Assembly (NCBI RefSeq): GCF_000787855.1
Contig: NZ_BBPQ01000004.1
Coordinates: forward strand, 155,471 to 219,470
Source: Streptacidiphilus anmyonensis
GTDB lineage: Bacteria; Actinomycetota; Actinomycetes; Streptomycetales; Streptomycetaceae
Length of the DNA stretch: 64,000 bases
Direction of reading: 5' to 3'
Positions 40,084-47,831 of this stretch are shown piece after piece. Made by a program: the position numbers and the translations under genes. Each line of letters opens with the position of its first letter. The first letter of the stretch is position 1. Under the pieces are notes generated by a model that ran no database searches, had not been told where the DNA came from, and worked only from the letters and a program-made list of their open reading frames with translations.

Positions 40084-41165
40084 GGCCACACGGTCGGACG
40101 GCCCCGGCCTCGGGGGCGGGCGCGCGGGAGAGCGACCCGGGCGGTTCCGCTGCCGAACTGCGGCAGATCGTGCTGCCCGAGTCCGAACGCGCCCACGACT
40201 CGCCGCTGCGGCAGGTCGGGCGGCGGCTGGCGGTGGCCTTGGCCCTCCTGGTCGCCACCGCGCTGCTGGTCTGGTTCGGCCGTGACGGCTACCACGACAA
40301 CGCGCACGACCACCTCGACCTGCTGGGCGCCTTCTACTACGCGACCGTGAGCCTCTCCACCACCGGCTACGGCGACGTCACGCCGGTCAGCGACGGCGCC
40401 CGGCTCACGAACATCCTGCTGATCACGCCCTTGCGCGTGCTGTTCCTGATCGTCCTGGTCGGCACCACGCTGGAGGTGCTCACCACCCGCGGCCGCCGGC
40501 TGTGGCGCATCAACCGCTGGAGGCAGGAGTTGGACCGGCACATTGTCGTGGTCGGCTACGGCACCAAGGGCCGCAACGCGGTGGAGACGCTGTTGCAGAA
40601 AGGGACGCCGAAGGCGTCCATCGTGATCGTCGACCCGCAGCGACGCGCGATCGAGACGGCCGCGAACGAGGACGGCCTGGCGGGCGTCGTCGGCGACGGC
40701 ACCCGTACGGACGTGCTGCGGCGCGCCGGGGTCGAACGCGCGGCGCAGGTCGTCGTCGCGCCCCAGCGGGACGACACCGCCGTGCTGGTCACCCTGACGG
40801 TGCGCCAGCTGAACAAGGAGGCGGTGGTGGTCGCCGCCGTGCGCGAGGACGAGAACGCCCCGCTGCTGCGCCAGAGCGGCGCGACCGTCGTCGTGACGAG
40901 CGCGAGCTCGGTGGGTCGACTCCTCGGCGTCTCCACGCTGAGCCCGAGCACCGGCGCGGTCCTGGACGACCTGCTGACGGCGGGCCACGGCCTCGACGTC
41001 ATCGACCGCCCGGTCACCCACGAGGAGTCGGGGCGTTCGCCCCGCGAGTGCGGCGACCTCGTCGTCGCCGTGCTCCGCGGTCACCGCAGGCTCGCCTTCG
41101 GCGACCCGGAGGCGGCGGTGCTGCAGCCGGAGGACCGGATCATCGCGATCCACCGCAGCAGCTAG
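40074..41165 (+). CDS. two-helix potassium channel with TrkA-N (RCK) domain
   Basis: 363 residues from GTG 40074, overlapping the moeA stop by 10 bases. Helix 1 (RRLAVALALLVATALLVWFG, ~50-69), a pore with selectivity filter TTGYGD (96-101) and helix 2 (LRVLFLIVLVGTTLEVL, ~120-136) precede an RCK domain starting HIVVVGYGTKGRNAVETLLQKG (Rossmann GYGTKG, 161-166). A C-terminal RCK/TrkA-C-like portion (~285-360) follows. This is an MthK/Kch-like ligand-gated K+ channel. The overlap with moeA implies co-transcription, although no functional link is obvious. Confidence 0.94.
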   Translation: MRLRPHGRTAPASGAGARESDPGGSAAELRQIVLPESERAHDSPLRQVGRRLAVALALLVATALLVWFGRDGYHDNAHDHLDLLGAFYYATVSLSTTGYGDVTPVSDGARLTNILLITPLRVLFLIVLVGTTLEVLTTRGRRLWRINRWRQELDRHIVVVGYGTKGRNAVETLLQKGTPKASIVIVDPQRRAIETAANEDGLAGVVGDGTRTDVLRRAGVERAAQVVVAPQRDDTAVLVTLTVRQLNKEAVVVAAVREDENAPLLRQSGATVVVTSASSVGRLLGVSTLSPSTGAVLDDLLTAGHGLDVIDRPVTHEESGRSPRECGDLVVAVLRGHRRLAFGDPEAAVLQPEDRIIAIHRSS

Positions 41166-41171
41166 TGCGGT

Positions 41172-41196
41172 GGGCCCGCCTGCCGTTGCCGGGCCC
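41172..41196. terminator. short hairpin between convergent genes
   Basis: GGGCCCG (41172-41178) pairs with CGGGCCC (41190-41196) around an 11-base loop, between the K+ channel stop and the stop of the minus-strand glycosyltransferase. The stem is short. Confidence 0.45.
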
Positions 41197-41223
41197 GCGG
41201 GTTCGGCCGTGACCCGGGGGCGG

Positions 41224-42441
41224 TTACGGGGGGCCGGGGCCCAGGAGCCAGACTGCGCCGTAGGCGGCGGAGGAGAGGGCCAGCAGCGTCATGGTGACGG
41301 CGACCCGCTTCAAGCGGACCGTCGCCAGCCAGGCCGCCGGCGGCAGCAGCAGCGGGAAGCCGGGCATCAGCAGGCGGGGCTTGGAGTTGAAGTACGCCTG
41401 CGCCCCCAGCGACAGCGCGACGATCACGGCCGCGTAGGCGAGGACCGGCAGCGGCTGGCGTTGCCGGACGCACGCGACCAGTGCCCAGACGACCAGGCCC
41501 ACGAAGGCCAGCAGCCCGAGCCCCGCGCCGGGGTTCGTCGCCAACTGGTGGCCGATGAAGCGGGCGTAGGCCGCGCCGAAGTCGAAGCCGTTGCCCCACT
41601 GGCTCTGGACGTGCAGGTATGCGGAGAGGCCGCCGACCCAGCCGGCGTAGGCGAGCAGGCCCGTCGGGGCGAGCAGCGCGCCGAGGACGGCGCGGACGCG
41701 GCGGTCCTCGCGGCGCCACAGCGCGACGGCCGCGCCCACCCAGACGGCGGCGATCACGGCGGCCGCGCTCGGCCGGGTGAGGCCGGCGAGCGCGGCGAGC
41801 AGCCCGGCGGTGATCCAGCTGCGGCGCAGCACCGCGTACAGGCACCAGGCGGCGAGCGCGGTGAAGAGGGACTCCGTGTAGGCCATCGACTGGAGCACGC
41901 CGATCGGCAGCGCCGCCCACAGCAGGACCAGCAGGGTGGCCGCGCGGCGGCCCGCCACGCGCTCGCCGACGGCGAAGACGCCCAGCGCGGCGACCAGCGA
42001 GGCGACCGCGCTGACCAGCAGGCCCGCGTCGGCGTAGGACAGGCCGACGGCGGTGTGCAGGCCGCGCTCCAGCCAGGGCAGCAGCGGGAAGAAGGCCAGG
42101 TGGGAGTGGGCTCCCGCGCCGCGGGTGTGCAGGGTCGTCTGGTAGCCCGGCCAGTGGTAGCCGTGCGCGGCGATGTCGGTGTACCAGAGCGAGTCCCACC
42201 GACCCGACAGCAGTTGGTGCGGGCTGCGCCCCTCCGCGCCGGCCCAGACGGCCAGCACGACGAGGCCGAGCACCCGCACGGCGGCGAAGAGGCCGAGGGC
42301 GGGCAGGGCACGGGTGAGCAGGGCCGTCGCGCGCGGACGCAGCGGGTGCGGCGGGCGCGGCGGGCGCGGTGCGAGGAGCCGTGTTCCGGGAGCCCGCACC
42401 GCGGTCGGCGGGACGGTCGGCGTGTCAGACGATGCGGCCAC
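41224..42441 (-). CDS. polytopic membrane glycosyltransferase (PIG-V/GT-C-like)
   Basis: 405 residues from GTG 42441, overlapping the end of the ArsR gene by 17 bases with AAGGGA upstream. About nine or ten helices are predicted. The first extracytoplasmic loop carries GRWDSLWYTDIAAHGY (~79-94), matching the W-D-S-x-W/H motif of PIG-V-type mannosyltransferases, followed by HLAFFPLLPWLERGL and RPSAAAVI. GT-C enzymes use polyprenyl-phosphate sugars at the outer membrane face, so a role in envelope glycan or glycoprotein mannosylation beside the LCP gene is plausible. Acceptor unknown. A Pro/Arg-rich N-terminal tail precedes helix 1. Confidence 0.82.
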   Translation of the reverse strand: MAASSDTPTVPPTAVRAPGTRLLAPRPPRPPHPLRPRATALLTRALPALGLFAAVRVLGLVVLAVWAGAEGRSPHQLLSGRWDSLWYTDIAAHGYHWPGYQTTLHTRGAGAHSHLAFFPLLPWLERGLHTAVGLSYADAGLLVSAVASLVAALGVFAVGERVAGRRAATLLVLLWAALPIGVLQSMAYTESLFTALAAWCLYAVLRRSWITAGLLAALAGLTRPSAAAVIAAVWVGAAVALWRREDRRVRAVLGALLAPTGLLAYAGWVGGLSAYLHVQSQWGNGFDFGAAYARFIGHQLATNPGAGLGLLAFVGLVVWALVACVRQRQPLPVLAYAAVIVALSLGAQAYFNSKPRLLMPGFPLLLPPAAWLATVRLKRVAVTMTLLALSSAAYGAVWLLGPGPP

Positions 42442-42898
42442 GCGCGAGTCCCTTGGGGGTGTGCGCGGCGTCGACCGCTCCGCCGACCGTCCCGCCGACG
42501 GCGCTGAGGCCGGGTCCCTCGGACTCCTCCTGTGGGTCCTGGGCGGAGAGCTGGCTGACCATGAGCCGGACGACCGCGGCCAGGTAGGGGTCGTCGACGA
42601 GGTAGACCTGTCGGCGGCCCTCGCGACGGGAGCGGACGAGTCCGGCCAGGCGGAGCTTGGCCAGGTGCTGGCTGACGGCGGGGAGGGTGCCGCCCACCTG
42701 CTCGGCGAGGCCGGTGACGTCGCACTCGCCTCCGGCGAGGATCCAGACGATCTGCAGACGGGTGGGCGAGGCGAGCATGCCGAACGCGGCGGCGGCCTGG
42801 TCCATGACCTCGGGGCCGGGCATGTCGTCCGGCGCGGTCGCGGCGGCAGCGCCGATCACGGCTCCGATGGCCTCCCGGACCTCTGCGCCACTCGTCAT
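42425..42898 (-). CDS. ArsR-family winged-helix regulator
   Basis: 157 residues from ATG 42898. The ArsR DNA-binding domain is AAAAFGMLASPTRLQIVWILAGGECDVTGLAEQVGGTLPAVSQHLAKLRLAGLVRSRREGRRQVYLVDDPYLAAVVRLMVSQLS (~33-117). The ECDV position matches the cysteine-containing alpha3 site of metal sensors, but only one cysteine is present, so metal sensing is uncertain. A 40-residue Gly/Ala tail is non-conserved. It overlaps the downstream glycosyltransferase start and lies 197 bases after the LCP gene on the same strand. Confidence 0.92.
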   Translation of the reverse strand: MTSGAEVREAIGAVIGAAAATAPDDMPGPEVMDQAAAAFGMLASPTRLQIVWILAGGECDVTGLAEQVGGTLPAVSQHLAKLRLAGLVRSRREGRRQVYLVDDPYLAAVVRLMVSQLSAQDPQEESEGPGLSAVGGTVGGAVDAAHTPKGLARGRIV

Positions 42899-43095
42899 GC
42901 GCGTTCTCCTTCGTCCTCGCTCTCCCCGGATCCCTGCCCGCGCCCCACCAAGACTAGTGCCGGGGCCGCCCACCTTTGCCGGGTCGACCACGGCGTCGAG
43001 GGGGTGCCGTGACCGCGGGCGCGGCGAAGGGGAGTCCGGGGAGGCGGGCCCCGAGGAGGTGCGTCCCGAGGAGGTCCGGCCGTGTGGCCGGGTGC

Positions 43096-44820
43096 TCACG
43101 GGGCCGAGTCCGGGACGTTCTTGGCTTCGGCGTAGGCCTGGATCGGGGACATCGGGACGCCGTCCAGCTCGACCGTCTGCTCCTGGCTGACCTGGGCGCA
43201 CCCGTTGGTGTCGCCGGCGGTGCGGGCGCTCGCGCCGTTCAGGGCCTGCTGCGTGTCGGCGGGGGCCGGCTTGCCGGACGCGCCGGGGAAGACGGTGCCG
43301 GAGGGCCAGTCCGCGCCGATGACCAGGGTCACCCCCGAGCCGGCGGAGGAGGCGCTCAGCGCGCTGTCCGGCAGCCCGAGGGCGGCGGCGACGGTGTGGG
43401 CCGCGGCCTGGTCGCCGGGGGCGTACTGGAGCCGGGTGGTCGTGGTGGTCGTGGGCGAGGTGACGGCGGTGGTCCCGGAGCCGAAGCCCTGCGACGTCAG
43501 GGCGTCGGCGAGCTCGGTGGCCCGGCCGCGGGTGCCGCTGGCGTTGTCGACGTGGACGTCGATCCGCGCGGCCGCGAGGGAGTCGGAGCCGTCCCCGGTC
43601 GCGGACGCGGACGGCGAGGCCGACGGTGAGGCCGACGACGACGCAGGCGCGGCGAAGGCGGCGGCGGACGCGGAAGCCGCGGCGGTGCTGGACGGTGAGA
43701 CGGAGCCGGAGGGCGAGGAAGGCGAGGAGGACGCGGACGGCGACGCCGAGCCGCCGCCGGGCGAGGTCAGCGACTGGTCGTTGGCGATCGTGGCGAACAG
43801 CGCCTGCGCGTCGGGACCGACGATCAGGCGGTTGGGATCGTTCGGGTCGGTCTCGGTCTGCATGGTCGTGAAGGTCATCCGGTTGGTCGGCACCTTCGCC
43901 ACGTCGTTGGCCAGGCCGAGCAGGGAGGTCACGTTGCCGAGGCCGCTGTCGACCGTCAGCGCCTTGGTCGCGGAGTCGGCCAGGTCGAACAGGCGGGTCG
44001 GGTCGGTCAGCGTTCCGGCGCTGCGCATGGACCGCATCATCGAGCTCAGGTAGAGGTGCTGGGCGGCCAGCCGGCCGAGGTCGCCGCCGTCGCCGAAGGC
44101 GTGCCGCGAACGGACGAACTCGAGCGCCGCGTTGCCCTTGAGGTTGTGGGTGCCCTTGGCGAGCTTGAGGTGCGAGTAGGTGTCGTAGACGTTGTCGTCC
44201 ACACACACGTTGACGCCGCCCACGGCGTCGGACATGGAGACCACGCCGGAGAAGGTGACCATCATGAAGTGGCTGACGGGGATGCCCGTCAGCTGGTGGA
44301 TGGTCTGCATCTGGCACTGCGGGCCGTAGGCGAGCGCGCTGTTGACCATGCCGCGGTAGCCCGCGGTGCGGTTGGCCTTGTCGTTCGGGTCGGTGCAGGC
44401 GGGCACGTCGACGATGGTGTCGCGGGGGATGCTCATCACCGTCGCGTTGGACCGGTCGGCGGAGACGTGGACGAGCATCTCGACGTCGGCGTTGCCGTAG
44501 CCGCCACCGCCGACGTTGCAGTCGCCGCCGAGGTTGCAGTCCGCCTGGGTGTTCCGCGAGTCCGTGCCGATGACCAGGATGTCGATCGGTGTCCGGCCGA
44601 AGGCGTCGGGCTTCTCCTGGCCGAGGGTCTTCCTGGTGTCGCCGCCCAGGTGGACGGTATGCAGGTTGCCGCTGAAGCGGTTGTACAGCCAGGTGCCCAG
44701 CCCGGCGACGACCAGGACCAGCACGGACAGCACCAGGGCGAGGATCTTCAGGACGCGCCGCGCCCTCGAACGCGGTCTGCGTTCGATGGGCTCGTCAGGG
44801 GCGTCCGACTGGTCCTGCAT
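43096..44820 (-). CDS. LytR-CpsA-Psr (LCP) family protein with LytR_C domain
   Basis: 574 residues from ATG 44820; longer frames start in the divergent promoter. A cytoplasmic basic stretch (ERRPRSRARR) and one helix (LKILALVLSVLVLVVAGLGTWLYNRF, ~24-49) precede the LCP domain (~75-330) with PIDILVIGTDSRN, VMSIPRDTIVDVP, NSALAYGPQC and FVRSRHAFGDGGDLGRLAAQ, which hold the conserved Arg/Asp residues. LCP enzymes transfer polyprenyl-linked glycopolymers to peptidoglycan. A Ser/Ala/Pro linker (~385-455) leads to a LytR_C domain (~465-560, ARIDVHVDNASGTRGRATELADALTSQGF). The protein is anchored outside the membrane. Confidence 0.94.
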   Translation of the reverse strand: MQDQSDAPDEPIERRPRSRARRVLKILALVLSVLVLVVAGLGTWLYNRFSGNLHTVHLGGDTRKTLGQEKPDAFGRTPIDILVIGTDSRNTQADCNLGGDCNVGGGGYGNADVEMLVHVSADRSNATVMSIPRDTIVDVPACTDPNDKANRTAGYRGMVNSALAYGPQCQMQTIHQLTGIPVSHFMMVTFSGVVSMSDAVGGVNVCVDDNVYDTYSHLKLAKGTHNLKGNAALEFVRSRHAFGDGGDLGRLAAQHLYLSSMMRSMRSAGTLTDPTRLFDLADSATKALTVDSGLGNVTSLLGLANDVAKVPTNRMTFTTMQTETDPNDPNRLIVGPDAQALFATIANDQSLTSPGGGSASPSASSSPSSPSGSVSPSSTAAASASAAAFAAPASSSASPSASPSASATGDGSDSLAAARIDVHVDNASGTRGRATELADALTSQGFGSGTTAVTSPTTTTTTRLQYAPGDQAAAHTVAAALGLPDSALSASSAGSGVTLVIGADWPSGTVFPGASGKPAPADTQQALNGASARTAGDTNGCAQVSQEQTVELDGVPMSPIQAYAEAKNVPDSAP

Positions 44821-44880
44821 GTCCTGGTTCCCCCGTCGTGGTGTCCGGCGAGTACCTCGGGCGTCGACTCCGCCTTCGAT

Positions 44881-44900
44881 GCTTGCGCAATTCTGCAAGC
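44881..44900. promoter_or_regulatory. palindrome in the LCP/quinone-oxidoreductase divergent region
   Basis: GCTTGC (44881-44886) and GCAAGC (44895-44900) are perfect 6-bp arms around 8 bases, and TTGCGCAA (44883-44890) is a nested palindrome. It lies 61 bases upstream of the LCP start, in a 268-base divergent gap, so it is a candidate LCP operator. Confidence 0.4.
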
Positions 44901-45088
44901 GTACGCCTGTTCTCTGTGCGCGGCCCGTGTGGCTCACCGTGACGGGAGGTGCACGGAACGTCCTTGCCCGGCGGTCTCCGGCGCGGTCCCGGGCGCGGTG
45001 TCCGGCGCGTGGGAGGCGGGGCAACGACGCTGCCCTTCCGGCGGGGTCGGGGGCTCGGGGAGCGCCCCGGCGGGGTAGCGTCGGCGCC

Positions 45089-46057
45089 ATGCGAGCGATC
45101 ACGATTGAGACGCCGGGCGGCCCCGAGGCGCTGGTGCTGCGTGAGGTCCCGGATCCGGTCCCCGGTCCGGGCGAGGTTCTGGTCGAGGTGGCGGCCTCGG
45201 CCGTGAACCGTGCCGACGTCCTGCAACGGCAGGGCTTCTACGACCCCCCGCCGGGAGCGTCCCGCTACCCGGGCCTGGAGTGCTCCGGCCGCGTCGCCGA
45301 GATCGGCGACGGCGTCGTCGGCTGGTCCGTCGGCGACGAGGTCTGCGCCCTCCTCTCCGGCGGCGGCTACGCCGAGAAGGTCGTGGTGCCGGCCGGCCAG
45401 TTGCTTCCGGTCCCCAAGGGAGTCGACCTGGTGACCGCGGCGGGCCTCCCGGAGGTCGTCTGCACCGTGTGGTCGAACGTCTTCCAGGTCTGCCACCTGC
45501 GGCCGGGCGAGACGCTGCTGGTGCACGGCGGCTCCAGCGGCATCGGCACGATGGCGGTCCAGCTGGGCAAGGCCATCGGCGCCCGGGTCGCGGTGACGGC
45601 GGGCTCGGCGGAGAAGCTGGCCGCCTGCGCGGAGCTCGGCGCGGACGTGCTGATCAACTACCGCGAGCAGGACTTCGTCGCGGAGCTGGCCGCGCTCGGC
45701 GGCGCGGACGTGATCCTGGACGTGGTGGGCGCGAAGTACCTCGACCGCAACATCGACGCGCTGGCGCTGAACGGACGGCTCGTCATCATCGGCATGCAGG
45801 GCGGGGTGAAGGCCGACCTGAACATCGCCAAGCTGATGTCCAAGCGCGCCGCGGTCGCGGCCACCTCCCTGCGGGCCCGCCCCCTGGAGGAGAAGGCGGC
45901 GGTGGTGGCCTCGGTGCGCGAGCACGTCTGGCCGCTGATCGAGTCCGGCGTGGTCAAGCCCGTCATCGACCGCACCTTCCCCCTCGCGGACGCGGCGGAG
46001 GCGCACCGGCTGATGGAGTCGAGCAGCCACGTCGGCAAGATCCTGCTCCGGGTCTGA
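45089..46057 (+). CDS. NAD(P)H:quinone oxidoreductase (PIG3-like, MDR superfamily)
   Basis: 322 residues. It is a zinc-free medium-chain dehydrogenase/reductase: AVNRADVLQRQGFYDPPPGASRYPGLECSGRVAEIGDGV; LPEVVCTVWSNVF; the NADPH Rossmann segment LLVHGGSSGIGTMAVQLGKAIGARVAVTAGSAEKL (~147-182); and C-terminal PVIDRTFPLADAAEAHRLMESSSHVGKILLRV. The PIG3/TP53I3 subgroup reduces quinones or enones. It is divergent from the LCP gene and followed by a hairpin at 46133. Confidence 0.93.
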   Translation: MRAITIETPGGPEALVLREVPDPVPGPGEVLVEVAASAVNRADVLQRQGFYDPPPGASRYPGLECSGRVAEIGDGVVGWSVGDEVCALLSGGGYAEKVVVPAGQLLPVPKGVDLVTAAGLPEVVCTVWSNVFQVCHLRPGETLLVHGGSSGIGTMAVQLGKAIGARVAVTAGSAEKLAACAELGADVLINYREQDFVAELAALGGADVILDVVGAKYLDRNIDALALNGRLVIIGMQGGVKADLNIAKLMSKRAAVAATSLRARPLEEKAAVVASVREHVWPLIESGVVKPVIDRTFPLADAAEAHRLMESSSHVGKILLRV

Positions 46058-46132
46058 GCAGACGGGGCGGCGGGGCGGCGGGGTGGCAGGCTCGCGGGGT
46101 GGTTGCGGCAAGGGGATGAAGAGTGGGGTGGG

Positions 46133-46157
46133 GCGTGGCTGAATGGCCCAGCCACGC
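46133..46157 (+). terminator. hairpin after the quinone oxidoreductase gene
   Basis: GCGTGGCTG (46133-46141) pairs perfectly with CAGCCACGC (46149-46157) around a 7-base loop, 75 bases after the stop and 37 before the next start. Confidence 0.6.
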
Positions 46158-46194
46158 TTGCCCGGGGGTGGGGCTGATGTCCTAATTGCGATAT

Positions 46195-47025
46195 ATGAGC
46201 GCTTTGTCGGCCCTGGGGACGGGTGCTGCGAGGGCCGCCGGGACGGCCCTCGTGGCGGGGTTGATGATGGTCGTCGGCACCGCGGGCGCGCAGCAGGCGG
46301 TGGCGGCCGGGTGGTCGGAGGCGCAGCCGCTCGGTCCGGTGAAGGCGCTGGTGAAGGCGAAGCCCGGCGGGACGTCGCGTGGCTTCGCGCTGCGGCTGCC
46401 GGACGGGCGGATCCTGCGCTTCTCCTACGTGCCCGGGTACGGCGCCGGCCACGCCCCCGTGCCAGGAGCCGGCGCGCACCGACCCCCGCACCGCCCCCCG
46501 GACCAGGATCCGTCCTCGGGAGACCCCGGCACCGGCGCGCCGCCGTCCGGAAATCCGACGGACACGGGAAGCCCCTCGGCGTCCGACTCCCCGAGCGTCG
46601 ACCCCTCCCTGAGCGGGATGCCCATGCCGGTGGTCGGCTCCCTGTTCCCCTCGCCCGCGTCGTCGTCCGGGAGCGCCGACGGCGGCCACGCGCCGGACGC
46701 GCGGCCGGGGCACGGGGCCGCGGGCGCGCCGCGCCCGTCCGTCACGCCCGCGCGTTCCGCGCAGAGCGATCCGGCCCAGGACGGCGCGGGAGCGGGCGCG
46801 GACGCGGTCGTGCCGGGCGTGGCCGCGCCGGAGCGCCCCGCCTCCACGGTTCCGCCCCCGCTCGGCCCGCAGGCGCTGCTGCATCCCGGGGCCGCGACCG
46901 AGCAGATCGCCACCCGCAACACCGCCTCCGGCGGCCTGGGTCCGCGCGCCCGGCTCCTCGGCGTCGGCCTCGCCCTCATCGGCGCGGGGGCAGCGCTCTT
47001 CGGCTGGCGCATCCGGCGACTGTGA
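46195..47025 (+). CDS. secreted Pro/Ser-rich protein with C-terminal membrane anchor
   Basis: 276 residues from ATG 46195; an upstream TTG at 46186 is possible and no Shine-Dalgarno is visible. An N-terminal signal (AARAAGTALVAGLMMVVGTAGAQQAVA, ~10-37) is followed by a short conserved-looking segment (GWSEAQPLGPVKALVKAKPGGTSRGFALRLPDGRILRFSYVPGYGAGH). A long Pro/Ser/Gly/Ala-rich stalk (~85-225) leads to a C-terminal helix with basic tail (RARLLGVGLALIGAGAALFGWRIRRL). The layout resembles a sortase substrate without LPxTG. It may be a surface-exposed stalk protein; function unknown. Confidence 0.75.
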   Translation: MSALSALGTGAARAAGTALVAGLMMVVGTAGAQQAVAAGWSEAQPLGPVKALVKAKPGGTSRGFALRLPDGRILRFSYVPGYGAGHAPVPGAGAHRPPHRPPDQDPSSGDPGTGAPPSGNPTDTGSPSASDSPSVDPSLSGMPMPVVGSLFPSPASSSGSADGGHAPDARPGHGAAGAPRPSVTPARSAQSDPAQDGAGAGADAVVPGVAAPERPASTVPPPLGPQALLHPGAATEQIATRNTASGGLGPRARLLGVGLALIGAGAALFGWRIRRL

Positions 47026-47130
47026 GCGTACGGGCGGCCACCGGGTGCGGTCGTCCCACCGCTGTCCACGGAACAGGCGCACACTTGTTCTGGCGAATAT
47101 CACGCCGTCCTGACACCCCCGTAAGACAGA

Positions 47131-47688
47131 ATGACGTCCATGAACAGCCCCAGCCAGCGGCCCGAAGACGGCCCCCACGTCCTGATCGTCGGTCCCGACG
47201 GCCTGCCGGTCGCCGGTGGCAAGTCGGCGGAGGGGGGCGGCGACGCCCGGGAGCTGCCGATAACGGAGATGGTGGAACAGCCCGCCAAGGTCATGCGGAT
47301 CGGCAGCATGATCAAGCAGCTGCTGGAGGAGGTCCGCGTCGCGCCTCTCGACGAGGCCAGCCGGGTGCGGCTGAAGGAGATCCACGCCAGCTCCGTCAAG
47401 GAGTTGGAGCAGGGGCTCGCGCCCGAGCTGGTCGAGGAGCTGGAGCGGCTCTCGCTCCCCTTCACCGAGGACGCCGTCCCCTCCGAGGCGGAGCTGCGGA
47501 TCGCGCAGGCGCAACTCGTCGGCTGGCTCGAGGGCCTCTTCCACGGCATCCAGACCGCTCTGTTCGCCCAGCAGATGGCCGCACGGGCCCAGTTGGAGCA
47601 GATGCGGCGGGCCCTCCCGCCCGGCATGGCGGGCCACGAGGACGGCGAGGAGGGCCACGGCGGAATCCGCTCGGGCCCCTACCTGTAA
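47131..47688 (+). CDS. bpa: bacterial proteasome activator (Bpa, DUF2587)
   Basis: 185 residues. The helical core PITEMVEQPAKVMRIGSMIKQLLEEVRVAPLDEASRVRLKEIHASSVKELEQGLAPELVEELERLSLPF (~43-110) and AQLVGWLEGLFHGIQTALFAQQMAARAQLEQMRRALPPG (~126-165) match the Bpa family. The C-terminus ends GPYL, equivalent to the GQYL tail that docks on the 20S proteasome alpha-ring. Bpa opens the proteasome gate without ATP for partly unfolded substrates. No proteasome genes are in the window. A downstream ATG at 47140 is an alternative start. It precedes the two kinase genes. Confidence 0.93.
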   Translation: MTSMNSPSQRPEDGPHVLIVGPDGLPVAGGKSAEGGGDARELPITEMVEQPAKVMRIGSMIKQLLEEVRVAPLDEASRVRLKEIHASSVKELEQGLAPELVEELERLSLPFTEDAVPSEAELRIAQAQLVGWLEGLFHGIQTALFAQQMAARAQLEQMRRALPPGMAGHEDGEEGHGGIRSGPYL

Positions 47689-47831
47689 GTCAGTTCCACA
47701 GGCCCGTTGTAGGTCCGTCTGCGAAGTATGCGCAGGGCGAGAACCCGGCTGTTTCCCGCCCTGCTCATCGCGCTAACGTTGGCCCCTGACGGCGTACCAG
47801 GCGGGTCGCCGGGTTGGGGGAGCGAGAGCGC

